Notes under the pieces: model-generated
The model's input: only the letters and a program-made list of their open reading frames with translations
Told to the model about the DNA's origin: nothing
Database searches by the model: none
Position numbers and translations under genes: made by a program
Shown here: piece after piece, positions 1 through 7,832 of the stretch
How positions within the stretch are numbered: position 1 is the first letter of the stretch
Layout of the letters: each line of letters begins with the position of its first letter
Source of the DNA: JBFJVD01 sp041624375
GTDB lineage: Bacteria > Chloroflexota > Anaerolineae > Anaerolineales > E44-bin32
Direction of reading: 5' to 3'
DNA length: 13,035 bases
Assembly: GCA_041624375.1 (NCBI GenBank)
Contig: JBFJVD010000061.1
Span: forward strand, 1 to 13,035

Positions 1-457
1 CGGTCTCTTCACGCACCCGGCGCGCGATGCGCTCGGCGGTCTCGACGACCTGCGTCCAGCCAGCTTCAGGGAGACCGTGCTCGCGCTGGATTCGGCCGGC
101 GTGCTGCGTTCGGACCTCGTCTTTCCCGTTGTCGTCCGAGAGCACCAGCACCGGCGCCTCGGCGGCGGCAGCCATCAAGCGCGCGGTCCGCAGGGCCTGC
201 TCGATCCCACCTTCAGCAGCCTCGGGCCGCGAGAGGGCCACGGGGACAAACCCGCCTACAAGCGCCAACCCTCGCTCATCAAGCACCTGGCGAAGCTCAG
301 CGGGGTCGGTCGGCAGAAAACCCCAGTCGCCGAGCTCGGTGCCGTCGTAACCGGTGGACTTGATCTCGTCCAATACCTGCGGGTAAGTCGAACGTTCGCC
401 TTGCAGTTCGAATTCCAGCACGCCCCAAGAGACCGGTGCATTTGCGATGTGGAGCAT
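1..457 (-). CDS. IolE-like sugar isomerase/dehydratase, TIM-barrel (partial, C-terminus missing)
   Basis: Reading the minus strand from the ATG at 457-455 gives about 152 residues with no stop before the window edge, so the C-terminal part is missing. The N-terminus (MLHIANAPVSWGVLEF) and the later TELGDWGFLPTDP segment are typical of the AP-endonuclease-2/xylose-isomerase-like TIM-barrel family. That family includes inosose dehydratase (IolE), which dehydrates 2-keto-myo-inositol to the trihydroxycyclohexane dione used by IolD. The start is supported by an AGAGGA ribosome site at 464-469, 6 nt upstream, which overlaps the iolA stop codon; the two genes are 10 nt apart and probably translationally coupled. 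Being the last visible gene of an inositol operon favours IolE or an inosose isomerase. The sequence is not close to the Bacillus IolE N-terminus as I recall it, so the exact reaction is uncertain. The metal-ligand residues would lie in the missing half. Confidence 0.8.
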   Translation of the reverse strand, partial: MLHIANAPVSWGVLEFELQGERSTYPQVLDEIKSTGYDGTELGDWGFLPTDPAELRQVLDERGLALVGGFVPVALSRPEAAEGGIEQALRTARLMAAAAEAPVLVLSDDNGKDEVRTQHAGRIQREHGLPEAGWTQVVETAERIARRVREET

Positions 458-467
458 GGACAATCCT

Positions 468-1946
<1,479 letters not shown>

Positions 1947-1983
1947 GGGACCTCAACCTCCTGGGGCGCTCCGACAGGTCCGG

Positions 1984-2050
1984 CCTGGCATGGACTTCAG
2001 CTGCGTGCCAGGACTGCGGGAGACTCCGGGGCCCAAGAACCTTAGGGCCC
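1984..2050 (-). other. Stem-loop-rich spacer between iolD and iolA
   Basis: The 121-nt gap holds two clear inverted repeats. The first is CCTGGCA (1984-1990) and TGCCAGG (2006-2012), a perfect 7-bp stem with a 15-nt loop. The second is GGGCCC (2029-2034) and GGGCCC (2045-2050), which can pair and extend by AAG/CTT across a 3-nt loop with one bulged base, giving about 9 bp. The second begins 17 nt after the iolD stop in the direction of transcription. Neither is followed by a T-tract in the transcript, so they do not look like intrinsic terminators. mRNA stabilisation, processing or polarity control are possible roles. Confidence 0.5.
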
Positions 2051-2067
2051 GCGTGCGCCCTCAGACA

Positions 2068-3930
2068 TTATAGATAGTGTCGCTCACGCTCCTGCGCTTG
2101 CTCGAAAGATTCTCTCGCGTCGCGTACCGCCTCCTGCGCCGAGACTTCCGCCACCGGGACATCCCACCATGACTCGTAGCCGGGGACGCGCGCTTCGGGG
2201 TCGGTTTCGACGACGATGACGGTGGTGCGTTGTGCGGTCTTTGCCGCTTCGAGTGCCTCGACAAGTGAAGGAAGGTCGGCAGCCTCAATGACGTCCGCAC
2301 CGAGACCGCGGGCGTTGGCGGCGAAATCGAGCGGAAGCACCTCGCCGTCGAGCTGGCCCGTCTCCGGGTTGCGGTAGCGGTAGCGGGTGCCGAAGCCGTC
2401 GCTCCCGAGCGACTGCGAGAGGCCGCCGATGCTCGAGAAGCCGTGGTTGTCGAGCAGCACGATCGTCAGCTTGTAGCCCTCCTGGATCGAAGTGACGATC
2501 TCCGACGACATCATTAAATAGGAGCCGTCGCCGACCATCACGTACACCTCGCGGGAGGGGTCGGCCATTTTGACGCCCAGGCCGCCAGCGATCTCATAGC
2601 CCATGCAGGAGTAGCCGTATTCCAGATGATAGCCCTTCGGGTCGCGCGGCCGCCACAGCTTGTGCAGGTCGCCGGGCAGGCTGCCGGCGGCACAGACGAC
2701 GACATCGCGCGGTCCCGCCGCGCGGCTCACCGCCCCGATCACCTCGCCCTGGCTGATCGGCGGCCCGTGCTCCAGATGGAAGAGGCGCTCGGTTTCCGCC
2801 TCCCATTCCTGCTTGTACGCCGCCACCTGCTGGGCAAAGCTCTCCTCTACATGGTACCCCTCCAGTGCAGCGGCGAGTTCCTCCAGGCCCATGCGAGCAT
2901 CGGCCTGCAGCGGCAGGGCGGCGTGCTTGAACGCGTCGAACTCGGCGATGTTCAGGTTAATGAACCGCACTGTGGAGTCCTGGAAAGCTGTTTTGGAGGC
3001 GGTGGTGAAATCGCTGTAGCGGGTGCCGATCCCGATCACCAGGTCGGCCTGGCGCGCCATTCGGTTGGCGCCCGGCGTGCCGGTCACACCAATCGCGCCG
3101 AGGGATTGCGGGTGATCGAAGGGGAGGGCGCCTTTGCCGGCCTGCGTCTCGCCGACAGCGATCCCGGTCGCGGCGGCGAAGTCGGCCAGCGCCTCGGTCG
3201 CCCGGCTGTAGATCACGCCGCCGCCGGCGATGATGAGCGGGCGCCGGCTGGCCCGGATCCAGGCAGCCGCCTCCCGCAGGAGTAGTTCGTCGGGCCGCGG
3301 GCGCGGGATCGGCCAGACGCGGCGCTCGAACAGGGCTTCGGGGTAGTGGTAGGCCTCCGTCTGGACGTCCTGGGGCAGCGAGAGTGTCACGGCGCCGGTT
3401 TGCGCCGGCGAAGTCAGGGCGCGCATCGCTTCCGGAAGCGCCGTAAGGAGCTGATCAGGCCGGTTGATGCGATCCCAGTAGACCGAAACGGGCTTGAAGC
3501 AGTCGTTGACCGAGATGTCCTGGCTGTGCGGGCTCTCCAGCTGCTGGAGCACCGGCGCAACGTTGCGGCGGGCGAAGATGTCGCCGGGCAGCAGCAGCAC
3601 CGGCAGCCGGTTGATGGTGGCGCCGGCGGCCGCGGTGAGCATGTTGGTGGCGCCCGGCCCGATCGACGAGGTGCAGGCAAAGGTCTGGAGCCGGTCGTGC
3701 ATCTTGGCGAAAGCGGCCGCCGTGTGGACCATCGCCTGCTCGTTGCGGGCCTGGTAGTAGCGGAAGTCGGGGTTCTCATGCAGCGCCTGCCCGATCCCGG
3801 CGACGTTGCCGTGGCCGAAGATGCCGAAGCAGCCAGCGAAGAAGGCGTGCTGCTCGCCATCGCGGGAGACATGCTGATTCTTCAGGAAGCGAATAACGGC
3901 TTGTGCCATAGTGAGCCGGACCGTGCTCAT
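2068..3930 (-). CDS. iolD: 3D-(3,5/4)-trihydroxycyclohexane-1,2-dione hydrolase
   Basis: This is a 620-residue thiamine-diphosphate enzyme of the acetolactate-synthase superfamily, close to the usual IolD length. It opens the six-membered ring of the diketo-inositol intermediate to give 5-deoxy-D-glucuronate. The N-terminal pyrimidine-binding domain has the conserved Glu64 in YYQARNEQAMVHTA, and FGIFGHGNVAGIG is characteristic of IolD. The C-terminal ThDP/Mg2+ motif starts at GDG 467-469 and ends at DN 494-495. I chose the ATG at 3930, which has AAAGGA at 3940-3945, 9 nt upstream. An in-frame ATG at 3969 would add 13 residues but has no good ribosome site. The gene lies 54 nt after iolC and is transcribed from the same promoter. 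Confidence 0.95.
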   Translation of the reverse strand: MSTVRLTMAQAVIRFLKNQHVSRDGEQHAFFAGCFGIFGHGNVAGIGQALHENPDFRYYQARNEQAMVHTAAAFAKMHDRLQTFACTSSIGPGATNMLTAAAGATINRLPVLLLPGDIFARRNVAPVLQQLESPHSQDISVNDCFKPVSVYWDRINRPDQLLTALPEAMRALTSPAQTGAVTLSLPQDVQTEAYHYPEALFERRVWPIPRPRPDELLLREAAAWIRASRRPLIIAGGGVIYSRATEALADFAAATGIAVGETQAGKGALPFDHPQSLGAIGVTGTPGANRMARQADLVIGIGTRYSDFTTASKTAFQDSTVRFINLNIAEFDAFKHAALPLQADARMGLEELAAALEGYHVEESFAQQVAAYKQEWEAETERLFHLEHGPPISQGEVIGAVSRAAGPRDVVVCAAGSLPGDLHKLWRPRDPKGYHLEYGYSCMGYEIAGGLGVKMADPSREVYVMVGDGSYLMMSSEIVTSIQEGYKLTIVLLDNHGFSSIGGLSQSLGSDGFGTRYRYRNPETGQLDGEVLPLDFAANARGLGADVIEAADLPSLVEALEAAKTAQRTTVIVVETDPEARVPGYESWWDVPVAEVSAQEAVRDARESFEQAQERERHYL

Positions 3931-3984
3931 CGATCCCTGTCCTTTCCGCAGCCACGCTGTGCTGGGCATGGCCTGGCGCGCGTG

Positions 3985-5007
3985 TCAGAACCCGCCGTGC
4001 GATTCAATGAAGGCAAGTGCTTCATCTTCGTAGGGCATGAAATTGGCGCAGCCGTGGCGGGTGACCACAATGGCGCCCGCGGCGTTGCCCATCCGCGCCG
4101 CCCGGTACGCGTCCCATCCCTTCACAACCCCATAGATGAAGCCACTGGCGAAGGCATCGCCAGCCCCGAGGACATTGTAGACCTCGACGGGAAATCCCGG
4201 TGCTTCGATCACTTCGCCGCCGGCGTCGAAGACCGAGGCGCCCTGCGGCCCGCGCTTCACCACCAGGGTTTGCGGGCCGCTCGCCAGCACCAGCTCGATG
4301 GCTGCCTGCAGATCACCGCCGACGGTCGCGCCGGTCATCTGGCTGTGCTCCACGACCACGTCGGGCGTCCCGTGGAGGGCCGCGGCGCGCACCTCGTCCT
4401 CGGTTCCGAGGACGACGTCGGTGAGCGGCAGCAGGCGGCGCACTGCAACGCCGAAGGCGCGCGAGTCGTGCCATTGGTCGGGCCGGAAGTCGAGGTCGAG
4501 GAAGGTGCGGGTGCCCGCATGCCGCGCTGCCTCCGCAGCGAAGATGGTCGCCGAACGGCTGGGCTCCCGGCTGAGACCGGTGCCGGAGAGCTCGAGGGCT
4601 TTCGCGTCGTTGACCGGCGCGGCCAGCACATCGTCGATCGTCAGCTGGAGGTCGGCGGCGTTCGCCCGGTAGAAGACGAGCGGGAACTTGTCCGGCGGCT
4701 CGATCCCCAGCAGGACGGCGCTGCTGCGAGCGTCGGGCTTGCGGGGGATGAAGGAGATGTCAACTCCTTCTGCCTCGAGAAAGTGGAGGATGAAGTCGCC
4801 AACGGGGTCTTCGCCCACGGCGGTGAGCAGCGCGGTGCGCAATCCGAGCCGCTGGCAGCCGACAGCGATGTTGGTCGGGGAACCACCGACGTACGCGGCA
4901 AAGCTCTCGATCTCGACGAACGGTTTGCCGATGTCGTTGGAGTAGAGGTCGATCGACGACCGGCCCATCGCCAGCAGATCGTAGGGGCGCTCTTCCGTTG
5001 CGGTCAT
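3985..5007 (-). CDS. iolC: 5-dehydro-2-deoxygluconokinase (PfkB family)
   Basis: This 340-residue PfkB/ribokinase-family sugar kinase would phosphorylate 2-deoxy-5-keto-D-gluconate to the 6-phosphate that IolJ aldolase splits. The N-terminal part has GRSSIDLYSNDIG, which resembles IolC, and AAYVGGSPTNIAVGCQRLG (PfkB signature 1). The C-terminal part has VYNVLGAGDAFASGF (signature 2) with the catalytic base Asp284. Length and motifs indicate the stand-alone kinase, not the IolC-DUF2090 fusion found in some proteobacteria. I chose the ATG at 5007 because the family similarity begins near PYDLLAMGR. No strong ribosome site precedes it. A TTG at 5046 would extend the protein by 13 residues and bring it within 15 nt of the iolB stop, so the start is less certain than the function. 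Confidence 0.93.
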   Translation of the reverse strand: MTATEERPYDLLAMGRSSIDLYSNDIGKPFVEIESFAAYVGGSPTNIAVGCQRLGLRTALLTAVGEDPVGDFILHFLEAEGVDISFIPRKPDARSSAVLLGIEPPDKFPLVFYRANAADLQLTIDDVLAAPVNDAKALELSGTGLSREPSRSATIFAAEAARHAGTRTFLDLDFRPDQWHDSRAFGVAVRRLLPLTDVVLGTEDEVRAAALHGTPDVVVEHSQMTGATVGGDLQAAIELVLASGPQTLVVKRGPQGASVFDAGGEVIEAPGFPVEVYNVLGAGDAFASGFIYGVVKGWDAYRAARMGNAAGAIVVTRHGCANFMPYEDEALAFIESHGGF

Positions 5008-5061
5008 GGGCAAGCCGTGGCCGTCCTCGGGCTCTTCCCGGACCAAGCCATCGCCGGGAGC

Positions 5062-5943
5062 TCAGGCACGCTCCATCTCCAGGGAAACGATCGGCAGGCG
5101 GGGGTCCTTGGCCGTCCAGCCTTGCTTCACCCAGGCATACGCGGGGTCGTCTGTGTTGGCCAGCGACTGGGCGCTTCCGGCCAGGAAGTTCAGGTAGTAG
5201 GTGGTGTAACCGTGCGCGGAGACCACCGGATGATAGCCCTCGGGAACAAGGACCACGTCGTCGTTGTGGGCGACAATGATCTCGTCGAGCTGCCGGTCCG
5301 CCGTGTAGACCTGCTGGATGGCGTAGCCTTCAGGCCGGTCGAGTTTGTAGAAGTAGATCTCCTCCAGGTCGGCTTCGAGCAGCTGGCCGTTCTTGTCTTC
5401 GCGGTGTTCGTCGTGCTTGTGCGGCGGGTAGGAGCTCCAGTTGCCGGAAGGTGTGTAGACCTCAACCACCACCAGGCGCTCGCAGTCGAAGCCCGGTGGG
5501 ATCATGTTGTTGATCTGGCGGGTGGCGTTGCTGCCGCCGCGGATTTCGATCTCCACCTGCTCCGGGCGGATGAGCGCCGCCGGGTGGTCGCGCTCCACCC
5601 GGCACCAGCCGTAGGCCAGGTCAAGCTCAGCGCCCAGCGCCTTGACCTCAAAGGAGGTCTGGCGCGGCAGGTAGAGCGTGTAGGGCATCCCCATGAACAC
5701 CGTCTGGCGGCGCCCGATGTGGGGCCACTCGCCGTGTGACGAGCGCACGGCGGCTTCGCCGCTGAGCAGGACGAGGGCGTACTCATGGGCACCGGTCTCG
5801 TGCGCCCAGATCTGCCCGTCCCTCAGACGGCGCGCCGCGAAATGCAGGCGATCCCAACCCGCTGTAGCGGGGGTCACCCGGATATATTCTGCTTCTTCCG
5901 GAGCGGATTCAACGAGCAGTGGCGAGTTACGCCCGGACGCCAT
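5062..5943 (-). CDS. iolB: 5-deoxy-glucuronate isomerase
   Basis: This 293-residue bicupin of the KduI/IolB family would isomerise 5-deoxy-D-glucuronate to 2-deoxy-5-keto-D-gluconate. The key stretch is SSYPPHKHDEH, with His175 and His177, followed by an acidic residue in DLEEIYFY (Glu194 or Glu195) and His238 in PEGYHPV; these match the expected metal-binding pattern of the C-terminal cupin. YGWCRVE and VEVYTPSGNWSSYP are also typical of IolB. The ATG at 5943 has AAAGGA at 5948-5953, 4 nt upstream, which is close but acceptable. It is the first gene of the operon, about 117 nt after the predicted transcription start, and is followed by iolC after 54 nt. Confidence 0.95.
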   Translation of the reverse strand: MASGRNSPLLVESAPEEAEYIRVTPATAGWDRLHFAARRLRDGQIWAHETGAHEYALVLLSGEAAVRSSHGEWPHIGRRQTVFMGMPYTLYLPRQTSFEVKALGAELDLAYGWCRVERDHPAALIRPEQVEIEIRGGSNATRQINNMIPPGFDCERLVVVEVYTPSGNWSSYPPHKHDEHREDKNGQLLEADLEEIYFYKLDRPEGYAIQQVYTADRQLDEIIVAHNDDVVLVPEGYHPVVSAHGYTTYYLNFLAGSAQSLANTDDPAYAWVKQGWTAKDPRLPIVSLEMERA

Positions 5944-6066
5944 GAGGTCCTTTGGTGTGCGATCTGGAGGCAGGAGGCCTGCGGTTCTGGATGTGCCCTG
6001 GACCAGCCGGGGCTGTGTCTGATGGTTCGCGCTTAGATGTGAGAGAAGACCGAGTGCAACTTCATT

Positions 6067-6095
6067 AATCTAGCATTCGCACGTAGGCGAGTCAA
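6067..6095 (-). promoter_or_regulatory. Predicted sigma70-type promoter of the iol operon
   Basis: On the minus strand the -35 box is TTGACT (6095-6090), a 5/6 match to TTGACA. A spacer of exactly 17 nt leads to the -10 box TAGATT (6072-6067), a 4/6 match to TATAAT. Transcription should start near 6060 and leave a leader of about 117 nt before iolB. It is the best promoter-like pair seen in the window and sits where the operon needs one. Confidence 0.6.
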
Positions 6096-6108
6096 GAAAC
6101 GACGTTTC
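6096..6108. promoter_or_regulatory. Candidate operator: 13-bp dyad abutting the iol -35 box
   Basis: The sequence GAAACG-A-CGTTTC is a perfect 6-bp inverted repeat around one central base, immediately upstream of the predicted -35 box. AAACG/CGTTT half-sites with a central CpG resemble operators of LacI/GalR-family regulators, although those usually have an even centre. Binding here could block RNA polymerase or activate it. No regulator gene is in the window. Confidence 0.4.
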
Positions 6109-6277
6109 GGCGGGTCACGAAGGACAGTATGCGAAGCCGTTTCAGCCGGAAGAACCCCTGCCCTGCCTATCTGTCTCAGGCTATCGGCGATCGAGCACAT
6201 CGATGCTCCACGTACAATTCCAGCCCAATGGACCATAGCTTGATGTGGATCGCGGCCTTCGAGCATCGGGCCAGATC

Positions 6278-7120
6278 CTAACCCCCAAGCTGGAAGGTGG
6301 CGCCCTCCTTTCCAGGGGTCACCTGGAAGTCCGGATTCGTCGTCTCAACAGCTTGAGAAATGAGCTTGTCGAGCTCTTCGTCGCCGTGCGCCGGGTCGTG
6401 GTGAAAAGGGACCAAATGCTCCACCTGCGACAGATCGGCAAATTGCATCGCCTGGGCCATTGAGCTGTGCCCGAAACCGACCCGCTCGCGATACTCTTCG
6501 TGGGTGTACTGGGAGTCGTGGATGAGCAGGTTGGCGCCCTCCGCCAGCTCATAGCCTGAGGTCCAATCGGACTTGAGCGGGAAATCGCGCACGCCGAGCG
6601 CCGGTTCATGATCGGGAATGTAGGTCAGGACGCAGTCGCTGGCGTTGATCCGGTAGCCGACGGTCGTGTCGGGATGGCAAACGAGAGCCGCATCGACGCG
6701 GAACTCGCCGATGTCGAATTCGCCGATGGGGACTTCATGGAGGATCATGGTTGAGCCCATTTCCCGCAGGAACAGCGGGAACAGAGGCGGGGAGAGATAG
6801 CGGGAGAGGCGCGTGCTCAGGCTCAGGCTGGCGCTGGCCGGCCCCCAGATATGCACCTCGACGCCCGGCGTCCGGAATGGGGCGAAGAAGGCGAGCCCTT
6901 GAATGTGGTCCATGTGCAGGTGCGTGAGCAGAACGTCGACTCGCTTTGGTGGGGTGGGGATGGCTGCGCCGAACCGCCGGATGCCGGTGCCGGCGTCGAG
7001 CACCAGCAGAGTCCCTTCGCTTCCCAGCACTTCCACACAGCAGGTGTTGCCGCCGTAGCGCGTGGTCTCCGGGCCGGGCGAAGGCAGCGAGCCGCGCGTG
7101 CCCCAAAGCTTGACCTTCAT
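6278..7120 (-). CDS. Metallo-beta-lactamase-fold metal-dependent hydrolase
   Basis: This is a 280-residue MBL-fold protein, probably cytoplasmic since no signal peptide is seen. It opens with MKVKLWGTRGSLPSPGPETTRYGGNT, a start shared by a bacterial MBL group often annotated only as MBL hydrolase. The metal-binding motif HLHMDH is at 67-72 (His67, His69, Asp71, His72). Further likely ligands are the His in LVCHPDT, the Asp in LIHDSQYT, the His in GHSSMAQAM and the His pair at 240-241. The motif set is complete, so an active dinuclear enzyme is expected. The ATG at 7120 overlaps the stop of the upstream PAS gene as ATGA, which supports the start and suggests coupled translation. A cyclic-nucleotide phosphodiesterase role (class II PDEs have this fold) is attractive beside a cyclase gene but is an inference; an RNase Z-like or other phosphodiesterase function is also possible. 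Confidence 0.88.
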   Translation of the reverse strand: MKVKLWGTRGSLPSPGPETTRYGGNTCCVEVLGSEGTLLVLDAGTGIRRFGAAIPTPPKRVDVLLTHLHMDHIQGLAFFAPFRTPGVEVHIWGPASASLSLSTRLSRYLSPPLFPLFLREMGSTMILHEVPIGEFDIGEFRVDAALVCHPDTTVGYRINASDCVLTYIPDHEPALGVRDFPLKSDWTSGYELAEGANLLIHDSQYTHEEYRERVGFGHSSMAQAMQFADLSQVEHLVPFHHDPAHGDEELDKLISQAVETTNPDFQVTPGKEGATFQLGG

Positions 7121-7509
7121 TCCTCGATCTCCCAGAAGAAGGCGACACCGCCGAGGAACCGATCCGCCTGCCCGATGAGTGGAAACGCGGAGACTGCAAT
7201 ATGGCGCGGCACGCCGTCCAGGCCGTGAATCCAGAAGCTGCCGTGTGCCGGGTGGAGTTTGGTCAAGGCAATCATCAGCGGAAGCGAATCCGGCTCGAGC
7301 GCATCGCCGTCTTCCGTTTTCGGTTCGAAGACGGTGGACCACCGCTCCGCAGGCATCTCGCCGGTTTCGCCGAAGCGCATGCCAAGGATGCGCTCAGCAG
7401 GTTCGTTGTAGAAGAGCAGATTTCCCGCGGGATCGACGATGAAGATCGGCATCGCCAGATAGTCGGCCAGCTGACGGGCCAGGATCACTTCGATTTCTTT
7501 TTGGGTCAT
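7117..7509 (-). CDS. Single PAS-domain protein
   Basis: This 130-residue protein is almost entirely one PAS domain: residues 18-45 (LAMPIFIVDPAGNLLFYNEPAERILG) form the typical PAS start, and the end (GGVAFFWEIEE) fits the last strands. There is no histidine kinase, GGDEF or DNA-binding domain. PAS domains bind small ligands or cofactors, or mediate partner contacts; no cofactor residue can be assigned here. The ATG at 7509 has GGAAGG at 7519-7524, 9 nt upstream; an ATG at 7518 directly touches that site and is a poor start. The stop overlaps the MBL start (ATGA), so the two proteins are probably made together and may act as a sensor-enzyme pair. The gene is divergent from the cyclase gene. 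Confidence 0.82.
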   Translation of the reverse strand: MTQKEIEVILARQLADYLAMPIFIVDPAGNLLFYNEPAERILGMRFGETGEMPAERWSTVFEPKTEDGDALEPDSLPLMIALTKLHPAHGSFWIHGLDGVPRHIAVSAFPLIGQADRFLGGVAFFWEIEE

Positions 7510-7719
7510 GGCTCGCATCCTTCCGTCGACCTAAGCGGCGCACCGGGGTCAACAGAGGCATCCGGGGTGGCTCCCCGTTATGCTACATCAGAACGTGCAG
7601 AGGTGTCGAATGCCTTGGACGCACCCTGAGCGATCTGGGGACTGCCGGGCTGAGCTGACCCAGGCGCACGGGCCTGCTCTGGCGCCACACAATGAATCGT
7701 TGTCCCACCATATCCGCAG

Positions 7720-7725
7720 TATACT
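7720..7725 (+). promoter_or_regulatory. Possible -10 box of the cyclase gene
   Basis: TATACT matches the -10 consensus at 5 of 6 positions. No good -35 lies at 16-18 nt; TTGTCC is 14 nt upstream, a short spacing. If used, transcription would start near 7732 and leave a leader of about 100 nt. Confidence 0.3.
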
Positions 7726-7810
7726 CATCGTGTGGGGCAACCACCCGGCGCCCACTGGTGCCAAGAAGAAACGACACCACGCTCGCACTCCTGGAAGGCT
7801 GGCTCAGAGC

Positions 7811-7825
7811 AATCTCTTTGAGATT
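7811..7825 (+). promoter_or_regulatory. Perfect dyad/hairpin at the cyclase ribosome-binding region
   Basis: AATCTC-TTT-GAGATT is a perfect 6-bp inverted repeat with a 3-nt loop, ending 7 nt before the ATG at 7833. The only ribosome-site-like element at normal spacing, GAGA at 7820-7823, lies within the 3' arm. In RNA it could mask ribosome binding, and in DNA it could be a regulator site. The stem is A/U-rich and would be only moderately stable. Confidence 0.4.
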
Positions 7826-7832
7826 CACAGGT

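Larger units (their letters stand above)
5944..6277. other. Intergenic region upstream of the iol operon
   Basis: This 334-nt stretch between the MBL hydrolase stop and the iolB start shows no convincing gene. It holds the predicted iol promoter and dyad (6067-6108). The leader (about 5944-6060) contains short GC-rich hairpins, for example GCAGG/CCTGC at 5970-5982 and CAGC/GCTG at 6004-6015. The part next to the MBL gene has a small CATCGATG palindrome at 6198-6205. No T-rich intrinsic terminator for the MBL gene was seen, so some readthrough into iol is possible. Confidence 0.6.
7510..7832. other. Divergent intergenic region between PAS and cyclase genes
   Basis: About 320 nt without a convincing gene. 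Toward the PAS gene there is a small CGGGG/CCCCG hairpin (7563-7577) and only a weak minus-strand promoter candidate (a TTCGAC-like box upstream of TAGCAT, with a 19-nt spacer). Toward the cyclase gene there is a TATACT -10-like box (7720-7725) and a perfect dyad at 7811-7825. Open frames across this stretch do not resemble proteins and would carry the promoters inside coding sequence. Confidence 0.55.

Noticed and set aside
3346..5739. A 797-codon open frame on the plus strand opposite iolC, iolB and part of iolD
   Set aside because: Its translation has no recognisable domain and is antisense to three well-recognised iol genes. Long antisense frames are common in GC-rich coding DNA.
6198..6205. 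CATCGATG palindrome near the end of the MBL gene, considered as an operator
   Set aside because: An 8-bp palindrome is expected by chance at this length, it lies about 100 nt upstream of the promoter and no second copy was seen.
6033..6266. A 77-codon minus-strand frame between the MBL gene and iolB
   Set aside because: It covers the predicted iol promoter and dyad, has no known motif and has no clear ribosome site.
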